Shown: piece after piece, positions 1 to 6,836 of the stretch | Position numbering within the stretch: position 1 is the first letter of the stretch | Layout of the letters: each line of letters begins with the position of its first letter | NCBI GenBank assembly: GCA_900546845.1 | Contig: UREK01000032.1 | Coordinates: 1 to 20,729 of the forward strand | Length of the DNA stretch: 20,729 bases | Direction: 5' to 3' | Source of the DNA: an uncultured Eubacteriales bacterium | GTDB lineage: Bacteria > Bacillota > Clostridia > Christensenellales > CAG-138 | The notes under the pieces: generated by a model | Told to the model about the DNA's origin: nothing | What the model saw: the letters and a program-made list of their open reading frames with translations, nothing else | Databases searched by the model: none | Made by a program: the position numbers and the translations under genes

Positions 1-24
1 ATCCTACAACAGCAGGTGTTTTTT
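1..24 (+). terminator. Possible right half of a terminator cut by the window edge
   Basis: The first bases read CCTACAACAGCAGGTG followed by a run of six T, which looks like the 3' arm and T-tract of a plus-strand intrinsic terminator. Its left arm would lie outside the window. It would end an upstream plus-strand gene convergent with the TIGR00300 gene. No strong hairpin was seen in 25-91 for the minus-strand gene. Confidence 0.3.
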
Positions 25-91
25 CTCAATGTCCGTTTTTTGTGGTATAGTTCAATATGCTCCGGCGGGCTTCCTATTTGCCGTCCCCTGT

Positions 92-1183
92 TTATTGCAG
101 CCCAAGCCCCTTCGTCAGCGTAACGATGAAATCCTGCACGTTGGTGACGATGCCGCGCGCGGCAAGGCTGCCGCGGTCCGCAAGTTTGTTGACGACGAAT
201 TCCGCAATGTCCACGCAATAGAAATACACTTGGCGCACCGTGCCGTCCGGCAGGACGCGGTAGGCCGGCGTCATGTTTCCAGTAGCGATGGTATGCAGCA
301 TGCTCGCCATGCAGATGACCGTCGTCGCGCCGCGCACCTGCTTCCGCATGGCGTCCTGCGCCGCGTAAGCATCCCCGATCACGCCGGGCAGAGGGCCATC
401 GTCCCGGATGGAGCCCGCGAGCACGTAGGGCACATGATGCGTCTCGCATTGATAGATGATGCCGTTGTCGATACCTTCGTTTTGGAGGAACGCGGCGATG
501 CTCCCATGATACCGAACACGGTTGATCGTATCCAAATGGTTATAGTGGCCGTTGGGCTGGGATTCCTGCGTATAGATGTTCTGGCCGAGCGCGGTTTTCA
601 GGTAAGCCGCCTCCAGATCATGCGTGGCAAGAGCGTTGCCAGCCAACAGCGCATGCACATACCCATTTGCGACGAGGAGCGAAAACGCGTTGCGCGCGTC
701 ATAGTCAAATGCAAACGCCGGTCCCATCACCCAAACGATCTTGCCATGCTCCCGCTCGTGGCGAAGGAGCTCGTACAGCTCGTCGTAATCCCGGGAAAAA
801 GCGGTCTCCCGGGAGCGGCCCTGCCGGAAGGAAAACGCATCGCCCCGGCCGCGCGCTTCGCGAAAGCCGTCCGAGTGGACGAAGATGCCTTCTTCCCCGT
901 TCTCCGTGCGCCCGACGGCGACAAGATCCCCCTGCCGGAGCGTGCGGATCTCGCGCACGGCGATCTCCCCGTATTCGTAGACGGGCACGCAATCCATGCG
1001 GCTTTCCCGTACGAGTACCCATATGCCGCCGATCTTGAAATATTCCGGGAAAATGCTCATGGCATGGTAGCCTGAGGGCGCGACCTGGTCCGCTGGGGCC
1101 GGAGCCCAAATGGATTCCGGCGCGTCCCGGAACTCTTTTTTGGAAAAATCTGGCGCAGCATAAGCGCGCAGCGCAAAGCGCAT
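92..1183 (-). CDS. TIGR00300 family protein (archaeal-type ornithine cyclodeaminase / LOR-SDH domain)
   Basis: The 363-residue protein has the hallmark stretches of the TIGR00300 (LOR/SDH conserved) family: GHYNHLDTINRVR at about 212-224, PYVLAGSIRDDGPLP at about 252-266, SMLHTIATGNM at about 294-304 and the CVDIAEFVVNKLADRGS block at about 323-339. In archaea this family includes an NAD-dependent ornithine cyclodeaminase (ornithine to proline plus ammonia). In cyanobacteria the same domain is the C-terminal half of the ArgZ/AgrE arginine enzyme. Here there is no N-terminal guanidinase domain, so the protein matches the stand-alone form. The start is supported by AGGGGTGA a few bases upstream. 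No arginine or proline gene lies beside it, so ornithine as substrate is inference from the family. Family assignment is firm, the reaction less so. It is probably a single-gene unit with its own promoter. Confidence 0.8.
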   Translation of the reverse strand: MRFALRAYAAPDFSKKEFRDAPESIWAPAPADQVAPSGYHAMSIFPEYFKIGGIWVLVRESRMDCVPVYEYGEIAVREIRTLRQGDLVAVGRTENGEEGIFVHSDGFREARGRGDAFSFRQGRSRETAFSRDYDELYELLRHEREHGKIVWVMGPAFAFDYDARNAFSLLVANGYVHALLAGNALATHDLEAAYLKTALGQNIYTQESQPNGHYNHLDTINRVRYHGSIAAFLQNEGIDNGIIYQCETHHVPYVLAGSIRDDGPLPGVIGDAYAAQDAMRKQVRGATTVICMASMLHTIATGNMTPAYRVLPDGTVRQVYFYCVDIAEFVVNKLADRGSLAARGIVTNVQDFIVTLTKGLGLQ

Positions 1184-1207
1184 CGTAGGTCACCCCTTTT
1201 TTTGCCG

Positions 1208-1251
1208 AAAATAATATATTTTATATTATTTTGCGGTTTTAGCATGTCCAA
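1208..1251 (-). promoter_or_regulatory. Promoter with overlapping 25-bp palindrome, for the TIGR00300 gene
   Basis: On the minus strand TTGGAC (1246-1251) and TAATAT (1223-1228) are separated by 17 bp, a good sigma-A-like promoter. A perfect inverted repeat, AAAATAATATA (1208-1218) and TATATTATTTT (1222-1232) with a 3-base centre, covers the -10 element and the expected start site. The AT-rich block stands out in GC-rich surroundings and is placed where a repressor operator would be. The regulator is unknown. Confidence 0.6.
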
Positions 1252-1301
1252 TAGCATATCATATTGAAAATACGGACGCAACACTTTCGCCTGCGCGTGC
1301 A

Positions 1302-1374
1302 TGGTATACTGCGCGCCGCGTTGGGAATACTAACCGCAGAAAAGAGCCGGCGCACGCCGGAATCAACAAGGAGG
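1302..1374 (+). promoter_or_regulatory. Extended -10 promoter, leader hairpin and RBS of the lipoprotein gene
   Basis: TGGTATACT at 1302-1310 is an extended -10 element with no clear -35. The leader has a perfect small hairpin, CCGGC (1347-1351) and GCCGG (1356-1360) with a GCAC loop. The Shine-Dalgarno AAGGAGG at 1368-1374 is 6 bases before the ATG at 1381 and fixes that start over an upstream in-frame ATG at 1264. Confidence 0.5.
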
Positions 1375-1380
1375 CACAGT

Positions 1381-1878
1381 ATGAAACAACATGGTATGCT
1401 TTTGTCCGTTTTGCTGGCCGCTCTGCTTTTGCTCGGCGCCGGCTGCAACAACGGCAACATTATGCCCACGCCCACGGTCAGGCCGACCACTCCCGTAAAC
1501 CCGACGGTAAACCCCACGATGAACCCGACAACAAACCCCACGATTGGCGTTTCCCCTTCGGGCGAACCGGACGTGACGGGCGGCGGCGCAGACAACTCGA
1601 TCGAAGGCTTTAAGGAAGGCGAGACTGTGGAAGTCAGCAGCCTGCCCGACAAGGTCTCGCAAGCTGTGAAGGACAAGTACCCAGAAGCGACGATCAAAAG
1701 CGCGACCTATGCGACTTACATGGACAAACAGATGTATCACCTGATGCTGGAAGGCGCGGGGGAAAACACCACGGAAGTTTACGTGCAGGCGGACGGTACC
1801 CTTCTGCCGTTTAACGCGCAGAGCACGCCGGAGAGCACCGGCGGCGGTGCGGGCGGCGGTTCTACCAACAACGGCTAA
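1381..1878 (+). CDS. PepSY-like domain lipoprotein
   Basis: The 165-residue product has a type II signal: MKQHGM, a hydrophobic stretch at 7-18 and lipobox LGAGC with the acylated cysteine at 22. Next comes a Thr/Pro/Asn-rich linker with repeated NPT units (about 38-54). A compact domain (about 75-150) follows, with LPDKVSQAVKDKYPEATI, aromatic strand residues and a VQADGTLLPF ending. That pattern matches PepSY-like (DUF2874 type) domains, which typically carry an LP..V..A....YP.A motif and a DGT turn. The C-terminus is Gly/Ser/Asn-rich and looks disordered. It is expected to be anchored on the outer face of the membrane. Function is unknown; PepSY domains are often proposed to bind or inhibit secreted enzymes, which is not shown here. 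It is monocistronic, with an extended -10 promoter before it and a strong terminator after it. Confidence 0.75.
   Translation: MKQHGMLLSVLLAALLLLGAGCNNGNIMPTPTVRPTTPVNPTVNPTMNPTTNPTIGVSPSGEPDVTGGGADNSIEGFKEGETVEVSSLPDKVSQAVKDKYPEATIKSATYATYMDKQMYHLMLEGAGENTTEVYVQADGTLLPFNAQSTPESTGGGAGGGSTNNG
1495..1542 (+). repeat. Four tandem 12-bp units coding the NPT linker
   Basis: Units GTAAACCCGACG, GTAAACCCCACG, ATGAACCCGACA and ACAAACCCCACG follow one another without gaps. Each encodes one x-N-P-T tetrad in the linker between the lipid anchor and the PepSY-like domain. Copy number could vary between strains because the units are in frame. Confidence 0.75.
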
Positions 1879-1888
1879 GCAAACGAAA

Positions 1889-1942
1889 AACGCAAAAAGC
1901 CAAAGCCGGAGCACAATGTGCTCCGGCTTTCCGTTTTGCGTT
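1889..1942. terminator. Bidirectional terminator between convergent genes
   Basis: Arms AAAGCCGGAGCACA (1902-1915) and TGTGCTCCGGCTTT (1917-1930) are perfectly complementary around one base. Outer arms AACGCAAAA (1889-1897) and TTTTGCGTT (1934-1942) extend the symmetry. T-rich stretches follow on both strands, so it can end the lipoprotein transcript and also the DUF362 transcript from the other side. Confidence 0.85.
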
Positions 1943-2072
1943 GATGGAGTGAAGGGGATGCGCCCCTTCACCGCCAATGGCCGGCCTCACCTCCAGCCTC
2001 CCTCCTTGAGAGGGGTGGCAGCGGCGCGAGCCGCTCGCATTCCAGCGGGAAGCGGGGCGTCCGCGGGGCAGG
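1943..2072. other. Intergenic spacer with two further hairpins, REP-like
   Basis: No gene was seen here. It contains a perfect hairpin TGAAGGGG (1950-1957) / CCCCTTCA (1963-1970). It also contains AGCGGC (2020-2025) / GCCGCT (2030-2035) closed by a GCGA tetraloop, preceded by a CCTCCCTCC...GAGAGGGG stretch. The layout resembles short dispersed intergenic hairpin elements known from clostridial genomes. Only one copy is recognisable in this window. Confidence 0.35.
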
Positions 2073-3206
2073 TCACTTCATCATGATAAGCTCGTATTCC
2101 CGCGTGCCAAGGCCGATCTTTTCAGCATGCGCAAGGCAGCTCTGCCATTCGGATTCCGGCGTCGTGTTGCGGAAGTGGTCGCCGTAATCCACAAAGCCTT
2201 CCCGCGCCATGTTGTCTCCAAGGCGGCTGTTGGGCAGGGGCTTTGACGCGAGGCAGGCGTCTACGCAGGCCTGGTCGAGCGCCAGCGGGTCAAAGGAGGC
2301 GAACATGCCAATGTTGGGCAGGATGGGCGCGTCGTTCTCGCCATGGCAGTCGCAGTAAGGCGAAACATCCACGATGAGGGAGATGTGGAAGTTCGGCCGC
2401 CCGTCCACGACAGCCTTGGTGTATTCCGCCATGCGGCAGTTGAGCACCTCCACCGCATTGTCCTCGGTGAATTCGATCGCGTCGAAATTGCATGCACCCA
2501 GGCAGCGCCCACAGCCGACGCAGTGCGCAAGGTCGACGGTCATCTTCCCGGTCTTCGTATCGAACACAAGGCCATCGTTCGCGCATTCGCGGCGGCAGCG
2601 GCGGCATCCGCGGCAGCGCGACGCGTCAATGCTCGGCTTGCCGTTGGAGTGCTGCTCCGTTTTGCCCGCGCGGGAACCGCAGCCCATGCCGATGTTTTTG
2701 ATCGCACCGCCGAATCCGGTCGTTTCATGTCCCTTGAAATGCGTGAGGCTGATAAACACGTCCGCATCCATCACCGCGCGGCCGATCTTTGCTTCCTTCA
2801 CGTATTCGCCGCCTGCAACCGGCACGGCCACATCGTCCGTGCCCTTGAGCCCGTCGCCGATGAGGATGGGGCAGCCTACGGTCAGCGTCGTAAAGCCGTT
2901 CTCCCAGGCACAGTACAGGTGCTCCAGCGCGTTCTTGCGGCTGCCGGGATACATGGTGTTGCAGTCCGTCAGAAACGGCTTGCCGCCAAGCTCCTTCACC
3001 ACATCCGCCACGGCCTTCGCATAATTCGGGCGCAAATAGCTGATGTTGCCAAGTTCGCCGAAATGCATCTTGATCGCTACGAACTTGCCTTCCATGTCGA
3101 TTTCGCCGATCCCAGCCTTGTGCATGAGCTTCTTGAGCTTTGCGGGAAGCCCGTCGCCATAGGCGGCCGTCCGGAAATCCGTAAAATAAACCTTTGCTCT
3201 TTCCAT
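2073..3206 (-). CDS. DUF362 domain protein with two 4Fe-4S clusters
   Basis: The 377-residue protein starts MERAKVYFTD and has the DUF362 features KMHFGELGN (46-54), DVFISLTHFKGHETTGFGGAIKN (about 149-171, residues conserved in the family) and a C-terminal region ending near FASFDPLALDQACVD. Inserted in the domain are two ferredoxin-type motifs, C198-x2-C201-x2-C204-x3-C208 and C229-x2-C232-x2-C235-x3-C239. These are spaced for two 4Fe-4S clusters, although the first Cys group is set in an unusually Arg-rich stretch. No signal peptide is seen, so it is probably cytoplasmic. DUF362 proteins are widespread in anaerobes and their reaction is not established; electron transfer is inferred from the clusters. 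AGGAG lies about 11 bases before the ATG. It has its own promoter and lies just downstream of addA on the same strand. Confidence 0.85.
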   Translation of the reverse strand: MERAKVYFTDFRTAAYGDGLPAKLKKLMHKAGIGEIDMEGKFVAIKMHFGELGNISYLRPNYAKAVADVVKELGGKPFLTDCNTMYPGSRKNALEHLYCAWENGFTTLTVGCPILIGDGLKGTDDVAVPVAGGEYVKEAKIGRAVMDADVFISLTHFKGHETTGFGGAIKNIGMGCGSRAGKTEQHSNGKPSIDASRCRGCRRCRRECANDGLVFDTKTGKMTVDLAHCVGCGRCLGACNFDAIEFTEDNAVEVLNCRMAEYTKAVVDGRPNFHISLIVDVSPYCDCHGENDAPILPNIGMFASFDPLALDQACVDACLASKPLPNSRLGDNMAREGFVDYGDHFRNTTPESEWQSCLAHAEKIGLGTREYELIMMK

Positions 3207-3256
3207 AGTGCGCTTCGCTCCTATCTTTTTTGTAAATTCCGAAGTAACCAGTGGCT

Positions 3257-3287
3257 ATTATAGCGGTTCAAGCGGGCTTTAAGTCAA
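3257..3287 (-). promoter_or_regulatory. Promoter of the DUF362 gene
   Basis: Minus-strand TTGACT (3282-3287) and a consensus TATAAT (3257-3262) are 19 bp apart, slightly wide. They lie in the 114-bp gap after addA. No hairpin with a T-tract was seen between the addA stop and this promoter, so read-through from addA is also possible. Confidence 0.55.
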
Positions 3288-3320
3288 GCGCGTGCCACAG
3301 GTTTTCGGGCCGTTTCGCAT

Positions 3321-6300
3321 TCACAAAAGCCGCACGTTTGCGCCTACGCCAAGCAGGCAGACATACGCCTCGCGCACGGGCGTTCCCGTGAGCGCAGCAA
3401 GCGCCTCCGCATAGAGGGAAACCTGGCGCGCATGCTTTGCTGCGGCCTCCTCCGGCGGCGTGCCGGGGGGCACGAAATCCGTTTTGTAATCGAGCAGCAC
3501 CCACGCGCCGTCCTCCAGGAAGCAGCAGTCGATCACGCCTTGCAGCAGGATAGGCTCGTCCGTGTCCGCGCCGAGGAGATGCCGCGCGCTGACGCGGTAG
3601 TTGAACGCGAGCTCCCGGCGCACCGTACCCGCCGCGCACAGCCGCCTTCCGAGCGGCGAGGCGAAGAACGCTGCAATGCGCGCCGGAGAGACAGCCTGCG
3701 CCTCCTCTCTGCTCAGAAGCCCTTCGCGTTCAAGCCGGGCGATCTCCGCCGCGGCGCTCTCCCGCGTGTGCGGCAAAAGCGCGATTGCGCGCAGCAGCGC
3801 GTGCGCCGCCGTACCGCGATCCGCGGCGGAAAGGCGCGCATCCTTTTCCGCAAAGCCCGGCGCTTCGGCCATGGTGATCTCATGCCCCGCAAGGCCGGTG
3901 ACGGTCACGCGGCTTGGGATGACGGTATCCGCCTCGTAGGCGTATTGCCGCGCGAACCGCGCCGGGAATTCGCCGCCCTCCGCGCGGGCCATGCGGGCAA
4001 AGCGCGCATACTCGCCCTGCTGCATGCGGCCGTCCAGCAGCGCCGCACCCGCGGCGGGCCGCACCGAAACCTGCATCCAGCCGCCCGGCCCGGTCTTCTT
4101 CCACGGAAGGCCGTAGCGTTTGCGCAGCGCGTCGCCATCTTCCGTCTCAAGCACCGCGCCGAGTACCCATTCCGCAAAGCTCTTCGCCGACGAAACCCGC
4201 GCCGGGCTCAGAGGGAGCGCCGCCTCGCGCACGGTGCGTTCCGCGTTTGGGAGCGCCGCGAGCAGGATCAGCCGGTCGCGCGCACGCGTCATGGCCACAT
4301 AGAGCACGCGCATTTCCTCCGCAAGATCCTTCGCGGCGGCGCGCGCGGCGATGGCGCGCTTATAAAGCGTCTCCCGGCGGAACACGCCTTCCGTGAGCTT
4401 CACGCCGACGCCCAGGAGGCCGTCCGCCGAGATCGGCGCGGAAAGGGCCGCCCGGTTGAAGGGCCGCGCCAGCCCGGCGACGATCGTCACCGGGAACTCG
4501 AGCCCCTTGCTGCGGTGCACGCTCATCACGCGCACCACGTCCGCGCCCGCCGTCTGCGCCGCGCCAAGCGTGCCGGTGCTCACCACCTTGTCCATAAAGG
4601 AAAGGAACGCCGGCAGGCCGCGCACGCCGCTGCGCTCATAGAGCCTTGCGCGCTCCACGAGCGTGTTGAGGTTTGCGAGCCGCTGCTTCCCGCCGGGCAA
4701 AGCGCGGCAGAAGGAGGCATAGCCCGTCTCGTCGAGCAGGTAGCCGCAAAGCTCCTCCACGCTGAGGAGGCGCGAAAGCGCGCGCCAAGCGTCGAGCTTT
4801 TGCAGCATGTTTTTCGCTTTCGCGCCAAGGGGCGTATCGTATTGCGCCGCGCGCAGGAGCGAATCCACGCAGGCGAGCGGCGCGCCCGATTCATCCCGCC
4901 CGTGTTCGGCGCGCAGGCGGGCGATCTCCTCCGTCGTGAAGCCACCGATGGGCGAACGCAGCACAGAGGCAAGGGCAACGTCCCGCCGCCGGTTGTCGAT
5001 CACGCGCAGGAGCGCGAGGAACACGCGAACCTCCACCGCGTCGAAAAAGCCGCCCGTGAGCTCCGCGTAGGCGGGCACGCCCGCGAGGGCGAGGGCCTCC
5101 GTCCAAAGCTCGGCCACACCCCGGTGGGAACGCAGGAGCACCGCGAAATCGGAGAAGCGCAGCGGGCGCTCCTTCCCGGTGTCCCGGTCAAAGATGCGTT
5201 CCGTCTCCATCAGCGCGTGGATGCGCTCAGCCGCCATCGCCGCCTCAAGCGCCACCGCGTCCGGCCGCTCGGCGGTTTCCTCCTCCGGCGCGTCCTCTTC
5301 CTCCGCGTCCGCATCCGGCGTGAAACAGTCCGCCATGTCCGCGATGAGCAGCTCCGCCCCGCCGGGGAGGCCTCCGTCCTCCCGCCCGTGTACGAGCGCC
5401 GCAGCTTCGTCGTATTCGATCTCAGCGGCCTCCGCCGTCATGATGCGCGAGAAGATCCCGTTCACAGCACTCACCACGGCGGCGGAGCTTCGGAAGTTCG
5501 CGTTGAGGTCGATGCGCGCGCCGCCGCGCCCGGCCTTGTAGCGGGCGTAGCGCTCCATGAAAAGGCGCGGCTCCGCCATGCGGAAGCGATAGATGGACTG
5601 CTTCACGTCCCCGACAAGGAACAGCCCGTCCTCCCGCAGGATCGCAGAAAGGATCCGCTCCTGCACGGGGTTGCTGTCCTGGTATTCATCCATGAAAACA
5701 TAGCGGAAGCGGCGGCGGTATTCACCCGCAACGGCCTCGTTTTGGAACAGCCCCAGCACCTTGTGTTCCATGTCGGAATAATCGATGACCGAGCGGGCGT
5801 CCTTCGCCTCTGCATAGCGCGCGTCGAGCGCAACGACGGTCTCATACAATTCGAGCAGCAGCGGGTATTGCGCCCGGAGGCGCTCCGCTTCCACGGCGAG
5901 CGGGGTCGCGTATTCCGCCTGCTGTTTGGCGATCGTGTCCTTGAGCTTCTTGCGCGCGGCGTCGATCTCCTTTTTTTCCGCTTCGCCTACGCCCTTCCAG
6001 CTGATGCGCTGGGCAGGCTTCCCAGCCCCGGCGAGGGCCGCCGCGTACGCGCCGCGGGTCTCGTGCAGCAGCAGCCCGCGCGCGATCATGACCTCCTCGT
6101 CCAAGTGCGCGGCAAGTTTCGGGTAATCCTCCGCAACGGTATCCCGCATGCCCTGGAGCCGGTCGGCCGCCGCCGCGAGCGCCTGGCGGTTGCGCCGGAG
6201 CAGCTCTGCCACGGCGGGCGAATCCGCAAGCGCTTCCGGCGTGGCGCGGTATTGTTCCACGGCGTTCCGGAGCCAGGGGAGCGGCTCCGGCTGGGCGAGT

Positions 6301-6836
6301 GCAAAATCGTAAATGCCGAGGATCAGCTCCGCCGCGCGCTGCTCGTTGCCGCCGAGCGCGTCCACGAGCGCGGCAAAGCGGCCGCTTTCGTCCGCATAGC
6401 GATCCTCCGCGACCTCGTCCCAGGCCTCCTGTTTCATCACGAGGGTTTCCGCCTCGTCCGCCACGCGGAAGGCAGGGTCAAGCCCGGCCTCCTGGAAATG
6501 GCGGCGCAGCACCTCCGCGCAGAAGGAGTGCAGCGTGGAGATGTTCGCGCGCGCCGCGTCGCGGGCGGCGGCATGCAGCCGGATACGGGCCTTCTCGTCC
6601 GTTTCGGCCTCCGCGGCGGCGGCAAGCCCGGCCTCCACGCGCTTCTTCATCTCCGCGGCGGCGGCGTTGGTGAACGTGACGCAGAGGAACTCGCTCACCG
6701 AAGCGCCCGCAGCGACAAGGCGCACGAAGCGTTCCGTCAGCACGGCGGTCTTGCCCGAACCCGCGGCCGCGGAAACGAGCAGGTTTCCATTTTTCTCAAT
6801 GGCGCGGCGCTGCTCATTCGTCCACTGTCTCTTCAT
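3321..6836 (-). CDS. addA: ATP-dependent helicase/nuclease subunit A
   Basis: This 1171-residue protein is the UvrD-like helicase plus nuclease subunit of AddAB, which unwinds and trims double-strand breaks for RecA loading. Visible helicase motifs are Walker A AAAGSGKT (23-30, K29), VTFTNAAAAEMKKRV (53-67), DEYQD (383-387), GDVKQSIYRFR (409-419), LNANFRS (444-450), VMSVHRSKGLEFPVT (about 775) and YVAMTRARDRLIL (about 850). The C-terminal RecB-type nuclease has GVID followed by LLDYKTD, with D1116 and K1118 placed as catalytic residues. Length is near the usual 1200-1250. The ATG lies inside the end of addB (23-base overlap) behind GAAGGAGGTGGAGC, so translation is probably coupled. It is the last gene of the thpR-addB-addA operon. 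No frameshift or missing motif was noticed. Confidence 0.97.
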   Translation of the reverse strand: MKRQWTNEQRRAIEKNGNLLVSAAAGSGKTAVLTERFVRLVAAGASVSEFLCVTFTNAAAAEMKKRVEAGLAAAAEAETDEKARIRLHAAARDAARANISTLHSFCAEVLRRHFQEAGLDPAFRVADEAETLVMKQEAWDEVAEDRYADESGRFAALVDALGGNEQRAAELILGIYDFALAQPEPLPWLRNAVEQYRATPEALADSPAVAELLRRNRQALAAAADRLQGMRDTVAEDYPKLAAHLDEEVMIARGLLLHETRGAYAAALAGAGKPAQRISWKGVGEAEKKEIDAARKKLKDTIAKQQAEYATPLAVEAERLRAQYPLLLELYETVVALDARYAEAKDARSVIDYSDMEHKVLGLFQNEAVAGEYRRRFRYVFMDEYQDSNPVQERILSAILREDGLFLVGDVKQSIYRFRMAEPRLFMERYARYKAGRGGARIDLNANFRSSAAVVSAVNGIFSRIMTAEAAEIEYDEAAALVHGREDGGLPGGAELLIADMADCFTPDADAEEEDAPEEETAERPDAVALEAAMAAERIHALMETERIFDRDTGKERPLRFSDFAVLLRSHRGVAELWTEALALAGVPAYAELTGGFFDAVEVRVFLALLRVIDNRRRDVALASVLRSPIGGFTTEEIARLRAEHGRDESGAPLACVDSLLRAAQYDTPLGAKAKNMLQKLDAWRALSRLLSVEELCGYLLDETGYASFCRALPGGKQRLANLNTLVERARLYERSGVRGLPAFLSFMDKVVSTGTLGAAQTAGADVVRVMSVHRSKGLEFPVTIVAGLARPFNRAALSAPISADGLLGVGVKLTEGVFRRETLYKRAIAARAAAKDLAEEMRVLYVAMTRARDRLILLAALPNAERTVREAALPLSPARVSSAKSFAEWVLGAVLETEDGDALRKRYGLPWKKTGPGGWMQVSVRPAAGAALLDGRMQQGEYARFARMARAEGGEFPARFARQYAYEADTVIPSRVTVTGLAGHEITMAEAPGFAEKDARLSAADRGTAAHALLRAIALLPHTRESAAAEIARLEREGLLSREEAQAVSPARIAAFFASPLGRRLCAAGTVRRELAFNYRVSARHLLGADTDEPILLQGVIDCCFLEDGAWVLLDYKTDFVPPGTPPEEAAAKHARQVSLYAEALAALTGTPVREAYVCLLGVGANVRLL

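Noticed and set aside
3240..3320. Terminator expected after addA
   Set aside because: No stem with a T-tract could be found; only the DUF362 promoter is visible.
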